This document shows, one piece after another, positions 10,601 to 18,840 of a DNA stretch of 64,000 nt. Under the pieces are notes generated by a model that worked only from the letters and a program-made list of their open reading frames with translations, did no database searches and was not told where the DNA came from. The position numbers and the translations under genes were made by a program. This DNA comes from Actinomycetaceae bacterium TAE3-ERU4 (GTDB lineage: Bacteria > Actinomycetota > Actinomycetes > Actinomycetales > Actinomycetaceae), in the NCBI GenBank assembly GCA_019218365.1, contig JAHUUJ010000002.1, positions 310,001 to 374,000 of the forward strand, in the 5' to 3' direction. How positions within the stretch are numbered: the stretch's first letter is position 1; each line of letters begins with the position of its first letter.

Positions 10601-11066
10601 CGTTCTGGAAGAACCAATCTATACACAAAATCTAGGAAAACAAGAAGAAAAACTTCTCGAAAAATGGAAAAAGACGTTCCATGAACTTGAGCTTCTTGAT
10701 ACCCATGAACCCTTAGAGCTAGAAGCCGACTACTACCTAGAATTAGAAGGAATCTCTATTCCCTGCCGAATAGATGCTATTTTCCGTCAAAAAACAACCC
10801 AAGAAGTAATCCTGGTGGACTGGAAAACCGGAAAAATACCGACGAGTGAAGAAAAAAGACGGGAATATGCGATACAGCTTTGGATATACCAACAGGCATA
10901 TGCAAAACGGCATTTGCTAGAGCCAGACACTGTAAAATCTCAACTTATTTTTGTGGGCGCCGGAGGGAAAATCATCACCTATCAGGATTTGGAACCGGAT
11001 AAGATTTTCCCGCACGGAATAGAACAGGACGTTAAAAATATGCTTTCTAAGCTAAAGAGCCTGTAG
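7629..11066 (+). CDS. adnB: AdnB-like helicase-nuclease subunit
   Basis: Protein of 1145 residues, the active motor subunit of the predicted AdnAB break-resection machine. Motor motifs are intact: Walker A AGAGSGKTE (Lys51), motif Ia LTFTRKAALEL, LLDEFQDTS (about 308), GDPLQAIYGWRGA, TVHAAKGLEWDKV and AYVAFTRAR. The C-terminal nuclease shows LVDWKTGK near residue 1063 followed by YAIQLWIYQQAYA, the D-x-K and Q-x-x-x-Y pattern of RecB-family nucleases. No cysteine cluster like that of AdnA is evident. The start shares one base with the adnA stop (TAATG) and ggagga lies 7 nt upstream, so the pair is translationally coupled. The stop directly abuts the stop of the convergent gene at 11067. Confidence 0.9.
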   Translation: MMDKQTNVSPEFIKLIQEIKGNPNFCPTPEQSKIITASLSPLLVVAGAGSGKTETMAMRVLYLVAFENVRPEEILGLTFTRKAALELRIRVRQGLQKLYASEYWKRTFPTQEEGVLERGEPLITTYNSYAASLVRDYGYTIGLSGNTRLIGEAEASILMETVLAGAKVEEYPELVDQATSSTRKYARQISSDLGNHYYPDLPFQGGEDEIRNLNVCVGRQLEELIQELTDLEKEVKTESAGPLTDLKKARENLETRRAYLRLALELARQKKAENLIDFADQVAYATKIVKEHRSVVEGQRERFKAILLDEFQDTSVIQLELLSELFAGQAVTAVGDPLQAIYGWRGASSAALDTFTVSFRGEGAEAKDVEKLTLSTSWRNDCLILDVANKIASPLNPIISKEESSSLSSQRVVSPVLNPRPGAEKGRVLMGTCLNSAEESNVVATWFKAGLPGGTISADSPSMAVLCRKRSFISPMINACIDHELPYAVLGLGGLLEVPVIQDLLSALHIADDSADDLYLIRLLDKWRISPADINALRKRLKTIISESAEKSSAFAPQTLIDLINEIAAFPRREQYPELSTAAFERCKKLGKQIREIRSTVAQPLLERVWAAVRSLNLDIEVLAHPTDFLARRNLDLFIKQVHAFVESSDNPTLTQLLIWLETAREEERGFEQALEPVPGAVNILTVHAAKGLEWDKVAVVGLAETAFPTRSALTKEEKNTRIPKDPYTSSGWFSSKGDFPIPLRGDKQYLPQFSPYLYRGSEKKWFKEAMAQFQIEMGEYELNEERRLAYVAFTRARSELLLTTPTYRDYEGSTHIPSRFFLESAQIQGVETLQIGDEKYDYERIERLESTGEISADLNEIIYWPKYDSDNVIQAQEEVREVLAIGQQESADIISEILASSAPEDAALQQLITDVELLLKEKAAQEETQEIVIPLSRVSATGFEQLMNKTSEYAHRLRRPLPRVGNQSAALGSLFHAWAEKELRRESTLFVLEEPIYTQNLGKQEEKLLEKWKKTFHELELLDTHEPLELEADYYLELEGISIPCRIDAIFRQKTTQEVILVDWKTGKIPTSEEKRREYAIQLWIYQQAYAKRHLLEPDTVKSQLIFVGAGGKIITYQDLEPDKIFPHGIEQDVKNMLSKLKSL

Positions 11067-12128
11067 TTATTCAGTATCTTCTTTTGCTGAATCGGAATCT
11101 GCTGACGCGAGTTCAGATTCGCTTATGACAGAGGTTTCTGCATTCCAAAAGTCTCTGTCGGGCATAATGACAACTTCAGCTTCAGATTCCTGCGGGGGAG
11201 TGAAATTAATTGAATCTCCCAGCTCGGAAGCTAAATCACGCAGCATCTCCTCAGCTTCCTGCGCATCTTCCTCATTACCCTGTTTGATTGATTCGAGGAG
11301 CCAGATGGCAAGGTTAAGCTCAGTTATAAACTGTGCCCGGTCCAAAAGGGGAGCGGAATCGGTAATTTTTCTCGCGCGAGTGTAGGCGTTAAAAAGCTCG
11401 TCGAAAAACTCTTCATTTGCGGCAGCTAAGAACCAGGCAATATCTTGGGCTGGGTCCCCGCAGTGAACGCGAGCTAAATCTTTAATTGCCATTACCGTGT
11501 CGCCGGCAATGATAAAAGAGTCAGCGGCCAGTGAACCATGTACGGGAACGGGAGAAAAATCCCAAAGTTCCTTACGGAGAAGTTCATTACTCCAACGACG
11601 AATTAGATTCTGGGGAACGCGATTGGTTTTACGTGCGGCGCGTACCGTGGCGCGGTAGTGCATCCAGCTCCCTTTGGGAGAAATATAAGGAACCTCAAGA
11701 GTTGCTAGTTCACCAGTTTTCATTGAATGTAACGAGGAAATAGCCCGTCCAACGGAAATGGCTAGGTGCTTACGGGTGAAGTCCTCCTCGTCCATGGTCG
11801 TCCCTGGAACCTTTGTGTGGATAAGTGCGCCCCCGGTCTTTCGTGACCGAGTGATTGCTACGGGTCGAGGAACGTCAAAAGAAATCTGTCCGTTGTCCCG
11901 CCAGGTTCCGAGGAGATTTAGCAGGTGATACTGAGCCTCCAGATCAGCTCCGGCAGCAGGGGACTTAGGCGAGCAGACAACCAGGGTACGGCCATCGTCT
12001 ACCTCCACTCCGGTAACGATAAGTTCGTCTGTCTCGTACTGGGGAGGGCGCAGAGCAACAATGCGTTGGTCTGGCAAAGCCATTACCGCGAGAGAAGCCA
12101 ACTTGAGATTAGACAGTTTTTTCGACAC
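11067..12128 (-). CDS. phosphotransferase-like protein with altered catalytic motif
   Basis: Protein of 353 residues with the fold signature of aminoglycoside/choline phosphotransferases: PVPVHGSLAADSFIIAG matches Brenner's motif and IKDLARVHCGDPAQDIAWFL matches the metal-binding GDPxxDLA region. The expected catalytic Asp of HGDxxxxN is Ser and the Asn is Asp, and the IDW metal-site Asp is replaced or shifted (IKDL), so it may be a pseudokinase or use another chemistry. The last ~50 residues are acidic. The gene is convergent with adnB with no base between the stop codons. Start GTG is 6 nt after a TAACGT box and lacks a ribosome binding site, suggesting a leaderless transcript. The link to break repair is positional only. 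Confidence 0.65.
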   Translation of the reverse strand: MSKKLSNLKLASLAVMALPDQRIVALRPPQYETDELIVTGVEVDDGRTLVVCSPKSPAAGADLEAQYHLLNLLGTWRDNGQISFDVPRPVAITRSRKTGGALIHTKVPGTTMDEEDFTRKHLAISVGRAISSLHSMKTGELATLEVPYISPKGSWMHYRATVRAARKTNRVPQNLIRRWSNELLRKELWDFSPVPVHGSLAADSFIIAGDTVMAIKDLARVHCGDPAQDIAWFLAAANEEFFDELFNAYTRARKITDSAPLLDRAQFITELNLAIWLLESIKQGNEEDAQEAEEMLRDLASELGDSINFTPPQESEAEVVIMPDRDFWNAETSVISESELASADSDSAKEDTE

Positions 12129-12134
12129 ACCTAA

Positions 12135-12140
12135 ACGTTA
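12135..12140 (-). promoter_or_regulatory. -10 box for leaderless start of the phosphotransferase-like gene
   Basis: On the minus strand TAACGT fits TANNNT and is followed by 6 nt and the GTG start at 12128. Confidence 0.4.
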
Positions 12141-12384
12141 CGTAGCAAGCTGCATTTAATGACTGAAAAAGTCCCTAAAAAACCTTAATGTGATGTATTG
12201 CATATAGCTTTTTTGTTCCCTCGATTTACCTTACAAGATAGGGAAAAGTGTTTGAACAAGCGATAAAACTGGGGGTTGTGTCGAGGAGGGATAAAAAAGT
12301 TATCCACAGTTGCTTTGTTTGCTTCTTTACTGCTGTCAGGTTCGATATTACGATTAAAGAAGATTAGAAAAATGGAGTTAAGCG

Positions 12385-13611
12385 ATGGAGCTAGAAACCC
12401 TTGAAACACGGATACGAAATCGTGTTCAACAAGAGCAGATAAATCCGCTTTTACAAGAAAAAGAACTTGCTTCAATCATTGACCAGGAATTGCGGGAATT
12501 TGAATTAGGGGCGGTTAAAGAAGCTCATCTAAACGGTTTTGACCTAGAGGAACTAAAGGCAATATTTTGCGCGAATATAGGTGGATTTGGTCCTTTCCAG
12601 CAGTTCTTAGATGATCCAGAAATAGAAGAAATCTGGTGTAACAATCCTGAACAGGTTTTCGTTTCCCGTGCCGGCAATAGTGAATTAACACCGCTTTTGC
12701 TTGATCAGGGGCAGGTACGTGACCTTGTGGAAAGGATGTTGCTTACTTCTGGCAGACGTATTGATATTTCACAGCCTTTCGTTGACGCGGTTCTTCCCGG
12801 TGGGGAGCGTCTTCACGTGGTAATTCCACCAATCACTTCGCATCACTGGGTAATAAACATCAGAAAACATTTGATTCGTGCCCGCGGATTAGGGGAAATG
12901 GCTGAGCTTGGGGTGATGACTCGGGGATTAGCTAATTTTTTGGGTGCTTGCGTTAAATCTGGGCTAACTATTTTGGTCTCGGGAGCTACACAGGCCGGGA
13001 AAACAACTATGGTGCGAGCCTTATGCGGTGAAATTCCGGCTCGTGAACGAATTATCACCTGCGAAGAAGTTTTTGAATTAGGGCTACAAAACTATGACGT
13101 TGTTGCTATGCAAACTCGGCCCCCAACACTGGAGGGTAAAGGGGAAGTCGAACTGCGACATCTAGTAAAAGAATCCTTACGAATGAGGCCGGAAAGGCTA
13201 ATTATCGGTGAAGTTCGTGGGGCCGAAAGCCTGGATATGATAATTGCCCTTAATTCTGGAGTTCCCGGAATGTGTACTATTCACGCTAACTCAGCCCGTG
13301 AAGCTCTTTCTAAACTCTGTGTACTGCCGCTTTTAGCTGGAGAGAATGTTACCGCTGGATTCGTTGTTCCAACCGTAGCTGCTTCTGTTGATTTAGTAGT
13401 GCAAGTCGAACGTAATTCGGCTGGAAAACGGTATGTAAAACAGGTTGTTTCAGTCACGGGTAGGGTTGAAAATGGCAACATTGAGACAGCTAATCTTTAC
13501 CTTAATCAAGATGGGAATATAAGCGCAGGAATTGGTGACTTCATTGATGCTAATACTTTAAAGCGGCAGGGATTTGATACGGCGCGTTTACTCTCGGAGC
13601 TCTGTGTCTGA
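12385..13611 (+). CDS. tadA: Tad/CpaF-type secretion ATPase
   Basis: Hexameric ATPase of 408 residues that powers assembly of Tad/Flp-type pili at the inner face of the membrane. Visible motifs: N-terminal CpaF domain with FGPFQQFLDDPEIEEIW, Walker A SGATQAGKTTMVR near residue 198, Walker B LIIGEVRGAESLDM and the His box GMCTIHANSAREAL. First gene of a seven-gene cluster running to 16905 with tiny gaps or overlaps. The ATG follows ggag by about 7 nt. The 256-bp region upstream is AT-rich and presumably contains the operon promoter. Confidence 0.9.
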   Translation: MELETLETRIRNRVQQEQINPLLQEKELASIIDQELREFELGAVKEAHLNGFDLEELKAIFCANIGGFGPFQQFLDDPEIEEIWCNNPEQVFVSRAGNSELTPLLLDQGQVRDLVERMLLTSGRRIDISQPFVDAVLPGGERLHVVIPPITSHHWVINIRKHLIRARGLGEMAELGVMTRGLANFLGACVKSGLTILVSGATQAGKTTMVRALCGEIPARERIITCEEVFELGLQNYDVVAMQTRPPTLEGKGEVELRHLVKESLRMRPERLIIGEVRGAESLDMIIALNSGVPGMCTIHANSAREALSKLCVLPLLAGENVTAGFVVPTVAASVDLVVQVERNSAGKRYVKQVVSVTGRVENGNIETANLYLNQDGNISAGIGDFIDANTLKRQGFDTARLLSELCV

Positions 13612-14450
13612 TGGGAGTAGTACTGGGAACTATTTGGGGCTGTGGACTAATTTTAATCTGGTGGGCTGCGGTAAGTGAAAATCCGTGGAAATATCGGTTC
13701 CCGCGATTTAGATATTTTACGTTGCTGATGCGTGAAGCCGGGCTTTTTTCAACTCCCGTGGTTCTGCTTCCGATTTCAATGCTGGTTATTTTTCTAATGG
13801 GGTTTGTTCTGGTCTTGGCTCTTACGCAAACTCCTTTAATCGGGGTGATTGTCGCTTCTGGTTTATCGGCTCTACCGGTGGTGATATTGCGCGGAAGGGC
13901 CGATAGACGCAGCCGGCAGATTTCTCGTCTTTGGCCGGACATAATCGACAATATTATTGCCGGGGTAAGATCTGGAATGGGGCTGGCGGAAGTCTTAATT
14001 AATCTTGGCGAGTTCGGTCCACCTCAATTACGCGCTGATTTCCAAATATTCGCCGCTGATTTTCGGGTTTCGGGTAATTTTTCGCGCGCTTTAGATAAGT
14101 TAAAGATTCGTTTTTCCAACCCGGAGGCCGATCGGCTTTTTGAGGTCTTACGTCTTTCTCGTGAGGTAGGCGGATCTGACCTGAGCTTACTTTTACGAGA
14201 TTTAGCGGTAATGATGCGCGCTGATTTACGTATTCGCGGGGAACTCGAAAGTCGGCAAAGCTGGACTCGTAATGCGGCTCGTTTAGCGGTTGTTTCTCCC
14301 TGGGTAGTTTTACTGATGATAACTACCCGTACCGGCGGGATTAATGTTTATGCCACCTGGGAGGGGTCGCTAGTCCTGATTATTGGAATGTTAGTTTCGA
14401 TATTGGCCTATTTCCTGATGAACCGCACCGCGCGGTTGAGCACGAGGTAG
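13611..14450 (+). CDS. tadB: TadB-like membrane platform protein
   Basis: Protein of 279 residues with an N-terminal membrane helix, two helices near residues 45-85, a cytoplasmic GSPII_F (T2SS-F) domain and two C-terminal helices. The segment ADRLFEVLRLSREVGGSDLSLLLRDLAVMM is typical of the domain. The F-domain proteins form the platform that couples the secretion ATPase to pilin extraction from the membrane. The start overlaps the last base of the tadA stop (TGATG), and the next gene begins directly after the stop. Confidence 0.85.
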   Translation: MGVVLGTIWGCGLILIWWAAVSENPWKYRFPRFRYFTLLMREAGLFSTPVVLLPISMLVIFLMGFVLVLALTQTPLIGVIVASGLSALPVVILRGRADRRSRQISRLWPDIIDNIIAGVRSGMGLAEVLINLGEFGPPQLRADFQIFAADFRVSGNFSRALDKLKIRFSNPEADRLFEVLRLSREVGGSDLSLLLRDLAVMMRADLRIRGELESRQSWTRNAARLAVVSPWVVLLMITTRTGGINVYATWEGSLVLIIGMLVSILAYFLMNRTARLSTR

Positions 14451-15359
14451 GTGCTGATGCTGTTAGGAATTGCGTTGGGCGCTTTAAGCGGGATTGGGCT
14501 GGTGTTGATACTGCTGGCCTATGGGGATGCAAAAATTACGATGGCTCGTCGAATAGAGCCTTATCTTCGTTTTGCAGAAGTCGCAAATGCCGCTGCACAA
14601 GAATCTGTTTCGGTACTCATTTGGCATTTCATTCAGAAACGAGCGAGTGGGTATCTGGAGTATTTTGGATCAACCAACGCTTCGCTTCGCAGACGGATTA
14701 GGCAGGCGAATCTCGGCTGGCAAGTCCAACGAGTGAGGATTTTCCAGATACTGGGTGCTTTGATTGCACTTTTAACAGGTCTGTTAGGGATGTTCTTAAT
14801 GGGAGTTGTAAGCAGTCGTAACTGGGGATTATGGGTCGTTTTCTTAATAATTTTCTTCATAGCCGGCCTACTTTTTCCGGATTATTTGCTTACCTATCTT
14901 GCTCGTCAGCGCCAGTTAATGATTGACAAATCAGTTCCCGATTGCTGTGAACTTCTAGCCCTAAGCGTCACAGCAGGACAGAGCATAGTTGAAGCTTTAG
15001 GGAGAGTACAGAAAGCGGTTTCGGGACCCCTCTCAAAGGAAATTGAAATAACTCTGGGAGCTATCCGAACCGGACAAAGCGTATCGAGTTCTTTGGGGAA
15101 ACTAAAGAATGAAAATAATTCCCCTGCACTCGATAGGTTATGTGAGGCGCTAATTACCGCGCTAGAGCGGGGAAGTCCTTTGTCAGAAGTATTGCGTTCT
15201 CAATCTCTAGATGCGCGAGAAGCCCAGCGTAGGGCACTAATCGAAGAGGGCGGAAAACGTGAAATTGCAATGTTAGTTCCGGTAGTTTTCCTAATCTTAC
15301 CAATCACGATTTTATTTGCACTCTACCCGGGACTAATGAGTTTAAAAATTGGATTCTAA
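14451..15359 (+). CDS. tadC: TadC-like membrane platform protein
   Basis: Second GSPII_F-type platform protein, 302 residues. N-terminal helix (LGIALGALSGIGLVLILLAY), two helices near residues 100-150, a cytoplasmic domain with CCELLALSVTAGQSIVEALGRV, and a C-terminal helix (MLVPVVFLILPITILFALYPGL). It probably pairs with the preceding TadB-like protein. The start GTG follows the tadB stop directly (TAGGTG), consistent with one operon. TadB and TadC assignments follow order only. Confidence 0.83.
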   Translation: MLMLLGIALGALSGIGLVLILLAYGDAKITMARRIEPYLRFAEVANAAAQESVSVLIWHFIQKRASGYLEYFGSTNASLRRRIRQANLGWQVQRVRIFQILGALIALLTGLLGMFLMGVVSSRNWGLWVVFLIIFFIAGLLFPDYLLTYLARQRQLMIDKSVPDCCELLALSVTAGQSIVEALGRVQKAVSGPLSKEIEITLGAIRTGQSVSSSLGKLKNENNSPALDRLCEALITALERGSPLSEVLRSQSLDAREAQRRALIEEGGKREIAMLVPVVFLILPITILFALYPGLMSLKIGF

Positions 15360-15378
15360 AAATGGAAGGAAAAGAAAC

Positions 15379-15585
15379 ATGAATTATTTAGATATTTTGT
15401 TGAATTGGATTTTGGATATTCGATACCGCTTAGTAAAGCACCTATCTGCCGAACAGGGTGATGTGCCCGGATGGGTGCTGGTAACACTAATGACGGCAGG
15501 AATTGTGACCGCTTTATGGGCGGTGGCTGGTCCGCAGTTGGTGCAACTATTCCAAGATGCGATAAATAGCGTGCGCCAGCCTTGA
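15379..15585 (+). CDS. small Flp-like pilin / DUF4244-like protein
   Basis: Protein of 68 residues; ATG preceded by ggaaggaaaag. It has a basic N-terminal part (RYRLVKHLSAEQGDVPGW) followed by one hydrophobic helix (VLVTLMTAGIVTALWAVAGP), the layout of small pilins encoded in actinobacterial tad clusters. The classical Flp processing motif (Gly followed by Glu at +5 and Tyr/Phe) is not present in recognisable form: after the Gly of EQGDV comes PGWV. No prepilin peptidase gene is in this cluster. It is the likely major subunit by position, but this is inference. Confidence 0.7.
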   Translation: MNYLDILLNWILDIRYRLVKHLSAEQGDVPGWVLVTLMTAGIVTALWAVAGPQLVQLFQDAINSVRQP

Positions 15586-15608
15586 TTCTATTGGCGTTGG
15601 GATGAAAG

Positions 15609-16055
15609 ATGAAACTTAGAAAAAGTTTGTCGACTCTGTCTAGATCCCAAGAGGGCAATGCTGTTGCCGCACACGTATTGGTGCAGGCTTTGGTGCTGTT
15701 TGTGATACTCGGGCTCATTCAATTGGGATACGTGTTGTATGTGCGCAACACTTTGATTGATATTGCGGGACAAAGTTCGCGGCGGGTAGCCCTTTTGGGA
15801 GGCAGTAGCCAAGAAGGCCAAAATCGAGCAAGACAACTTTTAGATTCTTATATCTCACCCTCCTACACTCCTAGGATTAAAATCTCGCAACGCATTGTTT
15901 CGGACAGGGAAAAACAACAAAATAAGCAACAAAAAATTGTTACCGTGGAAATCGTTGGGCAGATTCCCCTAGTGGGGCCTTTTGGAGGAATTGGGACGGT
16001 AACGGGACGAGGAAGCTTCGTAGCGCCGGTAGATACGCAAGAGGAACTTCCATGA
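15609..16055 (+). CDS. TadE-like pseudopilin 1
   Basis: Protein of 148 residues with a short basic N-terminus, a pilin-like start (RSQEGNAVAAHVLVQALVL), one membrane helix to about residue 45 and an exported domain. It fits TadE-family minor pilins, although the conserved Glu at +5 after the Gly is Ala here. The gene is followed by a second TadE-like gene with a 4-bp ATGA overlap. Confidence 0.78.
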   Translation: MKLRKSLSTLSRSQEGNAVAAHVLVQALVLFVILGLIQLGYVLYVRNTLIDIAGQSSRRVALLGGSSQEGQNRARQLLDSYISPSYTPRIKISQRIVSDREKQQNKQQKIVTVEIVGQIPLVGPFGGIGTVTGRGSFVAPVDTQEELP

Positions 16056-16492
16056 GGGCTAACAGGTCATTAAAAAGCGCGCTAATAGCTAGGAAAAACA
16101 CAGAAAATGGAGAGGCAACGCTAGAGTTTATTGGCCTTACCGCGCTCTTAATTCTTCCTTTGCTCTATCTGATATTTTCTCTTGCGCAGGTGCAAAATGC
16201 GGCTTATGCTGCCAATTCTGCTGCCCAGAGTGCAGCTTCTCTCTATGCGGTAGGAACTAGCCCCGCGCGGGTAAATGAACAAATTGAACAATTGCAACGC
16301 GATTACGATTTGGATATCCCTCTAGAGGTCAGCGTTGAGTGTGGAAAATGCACTTTGGGACAAACCGTGTGGGTGAGGGTAGTGGCCCGCGCTAATTTAC
16401 CGGGAAGCAACTTGGGGAACAGATTAGCTAATCAACTCTCCATTCCGGTTGAAGCTAGGTTTGTTTCTGTAATCGTGAGGAAAACGGAATGA
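16052..16492 (+). CDS. TadE-like pseudopilin 2
   Basis: Protein of 146 residues. The N-terminus contains a good pseudopilin processing pattern, NGEATLEFIGLTALL, with Gly, then Glu-Phe at the usual distance, leading into a membrane helix (LLILPLLYLIFSLAQV). The exported part has a Cys pair (VECGKCTLG) that could form a disulfide or bind metal. It overlaps both neighbours by 4 bp (ATGA), indicating coupled translation. Confidence 0.8.
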   Translation: MRANRSLKSALIARKNTENGEATLEFIGLTALLILPLLYLIFSLAQVQNAAYAANSAAQSAASLYAVGTSPARVNEQIEQLQRDYDLDIPLEVSVECGKCTLGQTVWVRVVARANLPGSNLGNRLANQLSIPVEARFVSVIVRKTE

Positions 16493-16905
16493 AAAGAGAA
16501 AACGAGGAGGGGCGTATTGCCCTGTTAATGCTCGGTCTGGCTTCTTTAGTTTTCCTGTTAATCGCTGGAGTGATAGTGGTAAGTGGCCTTTATCTCCAAA
16601 GGTCTAGATTGCAGTCAGTGGCCGACATCAGCGCACTCGTAGGGGCTTCTTCACAAACAGATGAATCGTACTATTCACACCCAGAAAATACGGAAAAACG
16701 ACAAGCTCAATCTGCAGTGGAGAAGTATCTGCGAGATTTTTCTTCCCTATCTGCGCGGGGGATAAAACCAACGTTGGAGAAACTTTGGGTAAAAGATGGC
16801 ATCACCTACGTTCGGGTGCGTTCTAAACTGACGATTCCCTTTGCCACAAGGATATGGGGTGAGCAAATAGAAGCGGTGGTCGAGTCCTCGGCGCAACGAA
16901 GATGA
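16489..16905 (+). CDS. TadG-like / Rv3654c-type secretory helicase-locus protein
   Basis: Protein of 138 residues that begins with the pilin-like EEGRIALLMLGLASL and one membrane helix (LASLVFLLIAGVIVVSGLYL), then LQRSRLQSVADISALVGAS, the pattern of the TadG N-terminal (Flp pilus-assembly) domain in actinobacterial tad clusters. It is much shorter than full TadG proteins and lacks a von Willebrand domain. Last gene of the cluster; it ends 12 bp before prfB, inside the probable prfB promoter. Confidence 0.7.
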   Translation: MKRENEEGRIALLMLGLASLVFLLIAGVIVVSGLYLQRSRLQSVADISALVGASSQTDESYYSHPENTEKRQAQSAVEKYLRDFSSLSARGIKPTLEKLWVKDGITYVRVRSKLTIPFATRIWGEQIEAVVESSAQRR

Positions 16906-16911
16906 TAAAAT
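16906..16911 (+). promoter_or_regulatory. -10 box for leaderless prfB
   Basis: TAAAAT immediately after the preceding stop codon region, ending 6 nt before the GTG start at 16918. This places the predicted transcription start at the start codon. Confidence 0.45.
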
Positions 16912-16917
16912 CGGGGA

Positions 16918-18036
16918 GTGGCCATTGACTTTAATGAAGAAATTTCTCAACTCCGCTCCGTTCTAAGTAACGTTGAAGCTGTAACCGACCCCGAAGCCCT
17001 CCGTGCGCGTATCGAAGAGCTGAGCCAGCAGGCAACTGCTCCTGACCTGTGGGATAACCCCGCTAACGCGCAGGCAGTTACCTCTCAGCTTTCGCACACC
17101 CAGTCCGAATTGGAACGGGTGAAGAAAATGGCCGACAGGATTAACGATTTAGAGGCCCTGGTAGAAATTGCCGCGGATGAAGAACCTGCCGATGCTCAAA
17201 TACTACTTGAAGAGGCAGAAACCGACCTCGGAAAAATCCGTAAGGATTTGGCTGAACTAGAAATTAAGACTTTGCTTTCGGGTGAATATGATGAACGCGA
17301 AGCCGTAGTCACTATTCGTTCGGGAGCCGGTGGAGTAGATGCCGCCGACTTTGCCGAAATGCTATTGCGCATGTACCTGCGCTGGGCTGAACGTCACGGC
17401 TACCCGACCCAGGTAATGGACACTTCCTACGCGGAAGAAGCCGGGATTAAGTCCGCAACGTTTGAAGTTAAAGCCCCCTATGCTTTTGGAACTCTTTCGG
17501 TAGAAGCGGGAACTCATCGCCTCGTGCGAATCTCACCTTTTGATAATCAGGGGCGACGCCAAACCTCTTTCGCGGCGGTTGAGGTAATCCCTCTAATTGA
17601 AACTACCGATGAGATTGAGATTCCCGAATCTGAACTAAAGATTGACGTTTTCCGCTCTTCGGGTCCCGGTGGGCAGTCCGTTAATACGACGGACTCGGCC
17701 GTGCGCATGACACACATTCCCACGGGAATTGTGGTGTCGATGCAGAACGAAAAATCGCAGATTCAAAACCGTGCTGCCGCTTTGCGAGTTATGCAGTCTC
17801 GACTCTTGCAGTTGCGTCATGAAGAGGAACAGGCAAAGAAAAAGGAAATGGCCGGGGACATCAAGGCCGCCTGGGGTGACCAGATGCGTTCCTACGTACT
17901 TCAGCCCTACCAGATGGTGAAAGATCTTCGTACTAACTATGAAGACGGAAACACCTCCGGGGTCTTTGATGGTGATATTGACGGGTTTATTGACGCTGGA
18001 ATTCGCTGGCGTAAGAACGGGGAAGACGAGTCCTGA
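16918..18036 (+). CDS. prfB: peptide chain release factor 2
   Basis: Release factor of 372 residues that terminates translation at UGA and UAA. The stop-codon recognition tripeptide SPF is in [15 protein letters not shown] and the peptidyl-hydrolysis GGQ motif in [16 protein letters not shown]. The frame is uninterrupted, so the programmed +1 frameshift of the E. coli gene is absent. GTG start chosen because [13 protein letters not shown] matches the usual actinobacterial N-terminus. It lies upstream of ftsE, ftsX and smpB, as in mycobacteria (Rv3105c-Rv3100c), but is separated from ftsE by a hairpin terminator. Confidence 0.95.
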   Translation: MAIDFNEEISQLRSVLSNVEAVTDPEALRARIEELSQQATAPDLWDNPANAQAVTSQLSHTQSELERVKKMADRINDLEALVEIAADEEPADAQILLEEAETDLGKIRKDLAELEIKTLLSGEYDEREAVVTIRSGAGGVDAADFAEMLLRMYLRWAERHGYPTQVMDTSYAEEAGIKSATFEVKAPYAFGTLSVEAGTHRLVRISPFDNQGRRQTSFAAVEVIPLIETTDEIEIPESELKIDVFRSSGPGGQSVNTTDSAVRMTHIPTGIVVSMQNEKSQIQNRAAALRVMQSRLLQLRHEEEQAKKKEMAGDIKAAWGDQMRSYVLQPYQMVKDLRTNYEDGNTSGVFDGDIDGFIDAGIRWRKNGEDES

Positions 18037-18051
18037 CGCGTGTCGTAGTAA

Positions 18052-18090
18052 AAATACACACCTCTGACCTTTAGGCTAGAGGTGTGTATT
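18052..18090 (+). terminator. hairpin terminator after prfB
   Basis: Inverted repeat aatacacacctct / agaggtgtgtatt with a 12-nt loop 16 bp past the prfB stop codon. It separates prfB from the ftsEX operon. Confidence 0.7.
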
Positions 18091-18149
18091 GCCATTTATA
18101 GTCGAAAATTAGCGATTATGGCTAACATCTGTACAGTGACTGGAGCCTT

Positions 18150-18839
18150 ATGATTACCCTGAGTGAGGTAACGAAAATCTATCAGCGGGGTGCCGCCCCC
18201 GCCCTGAACCGTTGCACCCTAAACATCGGTGCCGGCGAGTTCGTCTTCTTGGTAGGATCGTCCGGTTCCGGAAAATCGACCCTGCTTTCGCTTATTTTGC
18301 GTGAGGAACGGGCCACCTCGGGACAGATTCACGTTTTGGGTAAGGACGTAACAAAACTTTCGCGCTGGCGCGTTCCCATGTTCCGTCGCCAGATTGGGAC
18401 AGTCTTTCAGGACTTCAAGTTACTGGAAAATAAGAGCGTCTTTGACAATGTGGCAATTGCCCTGCAGGTAATTGGTAAACCACGTCACGTTATTTTGACC
18501 GAGGTTCCGCGTGCGCTAGAGAACGTGGGACTGGCCGGTAAAGAACGCCGAATGCCGCACGAACTTTCCGGTGGGGAAATGCAGCGCGTAGCGATTGCCC
18601 GGGCAATGATTAATCGACCGCCGCTTTTGCTAGCCGATGAGCCAACCGGAAACCTCGACCCGAAAACTTCTTTAGGGATTATGCGTCTTTTGGACGAGAT
18701 TAACCGTAACGGGACGACCGTGGTAATGGCGACTCACGACCACGAAATCGTTAACCAGGTGCGCAATCGAGTGGTAGAGCTCGACGAAGGCGTGGTTATT
18801 CGCGACCAGGAGCACGGCTCTTACGGTGCGGGGAGGTAG
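18150..18839 (+). CDS. ftsE: cell-division ATP-binding protein FtsE
   Basis: ATPase of 229 residues that with FtsX controls peptidoglycan hydrolysis at the septum. Walker [10 protein letters not shown] (36-44), Q-loop TVFQDFKLL, signature LSGGEMQR (139-146), Walker [12 protein letters not shown] and H-loop MATHDHE. The KxxLLxxxxVFDN segment after the Q-loop is typical of FtsE. ATG is preceded by tggag. The ftsX ATG follows one base after the stop codon. Confidence 0.95.
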   Translation: MITLSEVTKIYQRGAAPALNRCTLNIGAGEFVFLVGSSGSGKSTLLSLILREERATSGQIHVLGKDVTKLSRWRVPMFRRQIGTVFQDFKLLENKSVFDNVAIALQVIGKPRHVILTEVPRALENVGLAGKERRMPHELSGGEMQRVAIARAMINRPPLLLADEPTGNLDPKTSLGIMRLLDEINRNGTTVVMATHDHEIVNQVRNRVVELDEGVVIRDQEHGSYGAGR

Positions 18840-18840
18840 T

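Noticed and set aside
12300-12308. Perfect DnaA-box-like ttatccaca, with another on the minus strand at 45313-45321
   Set aside because: Two isolated 9-mers in 64 kb are close to chance expectation; no cluster, no dnaA or dnaN nearby, so no origin is claimed.
13550-13951. Minus-strand frame of 133 codons opposite tadA/tadB
   Set aside because: Overlaps two motif-supported genes and has an Arg/Pro/Ile-rich, featureless translation.
16918-17000. Programmed frameshift in prfB
   Set aside because: The frame is continuous from the GTG to the end; no in-frame TGA with a slippery CTT is present.
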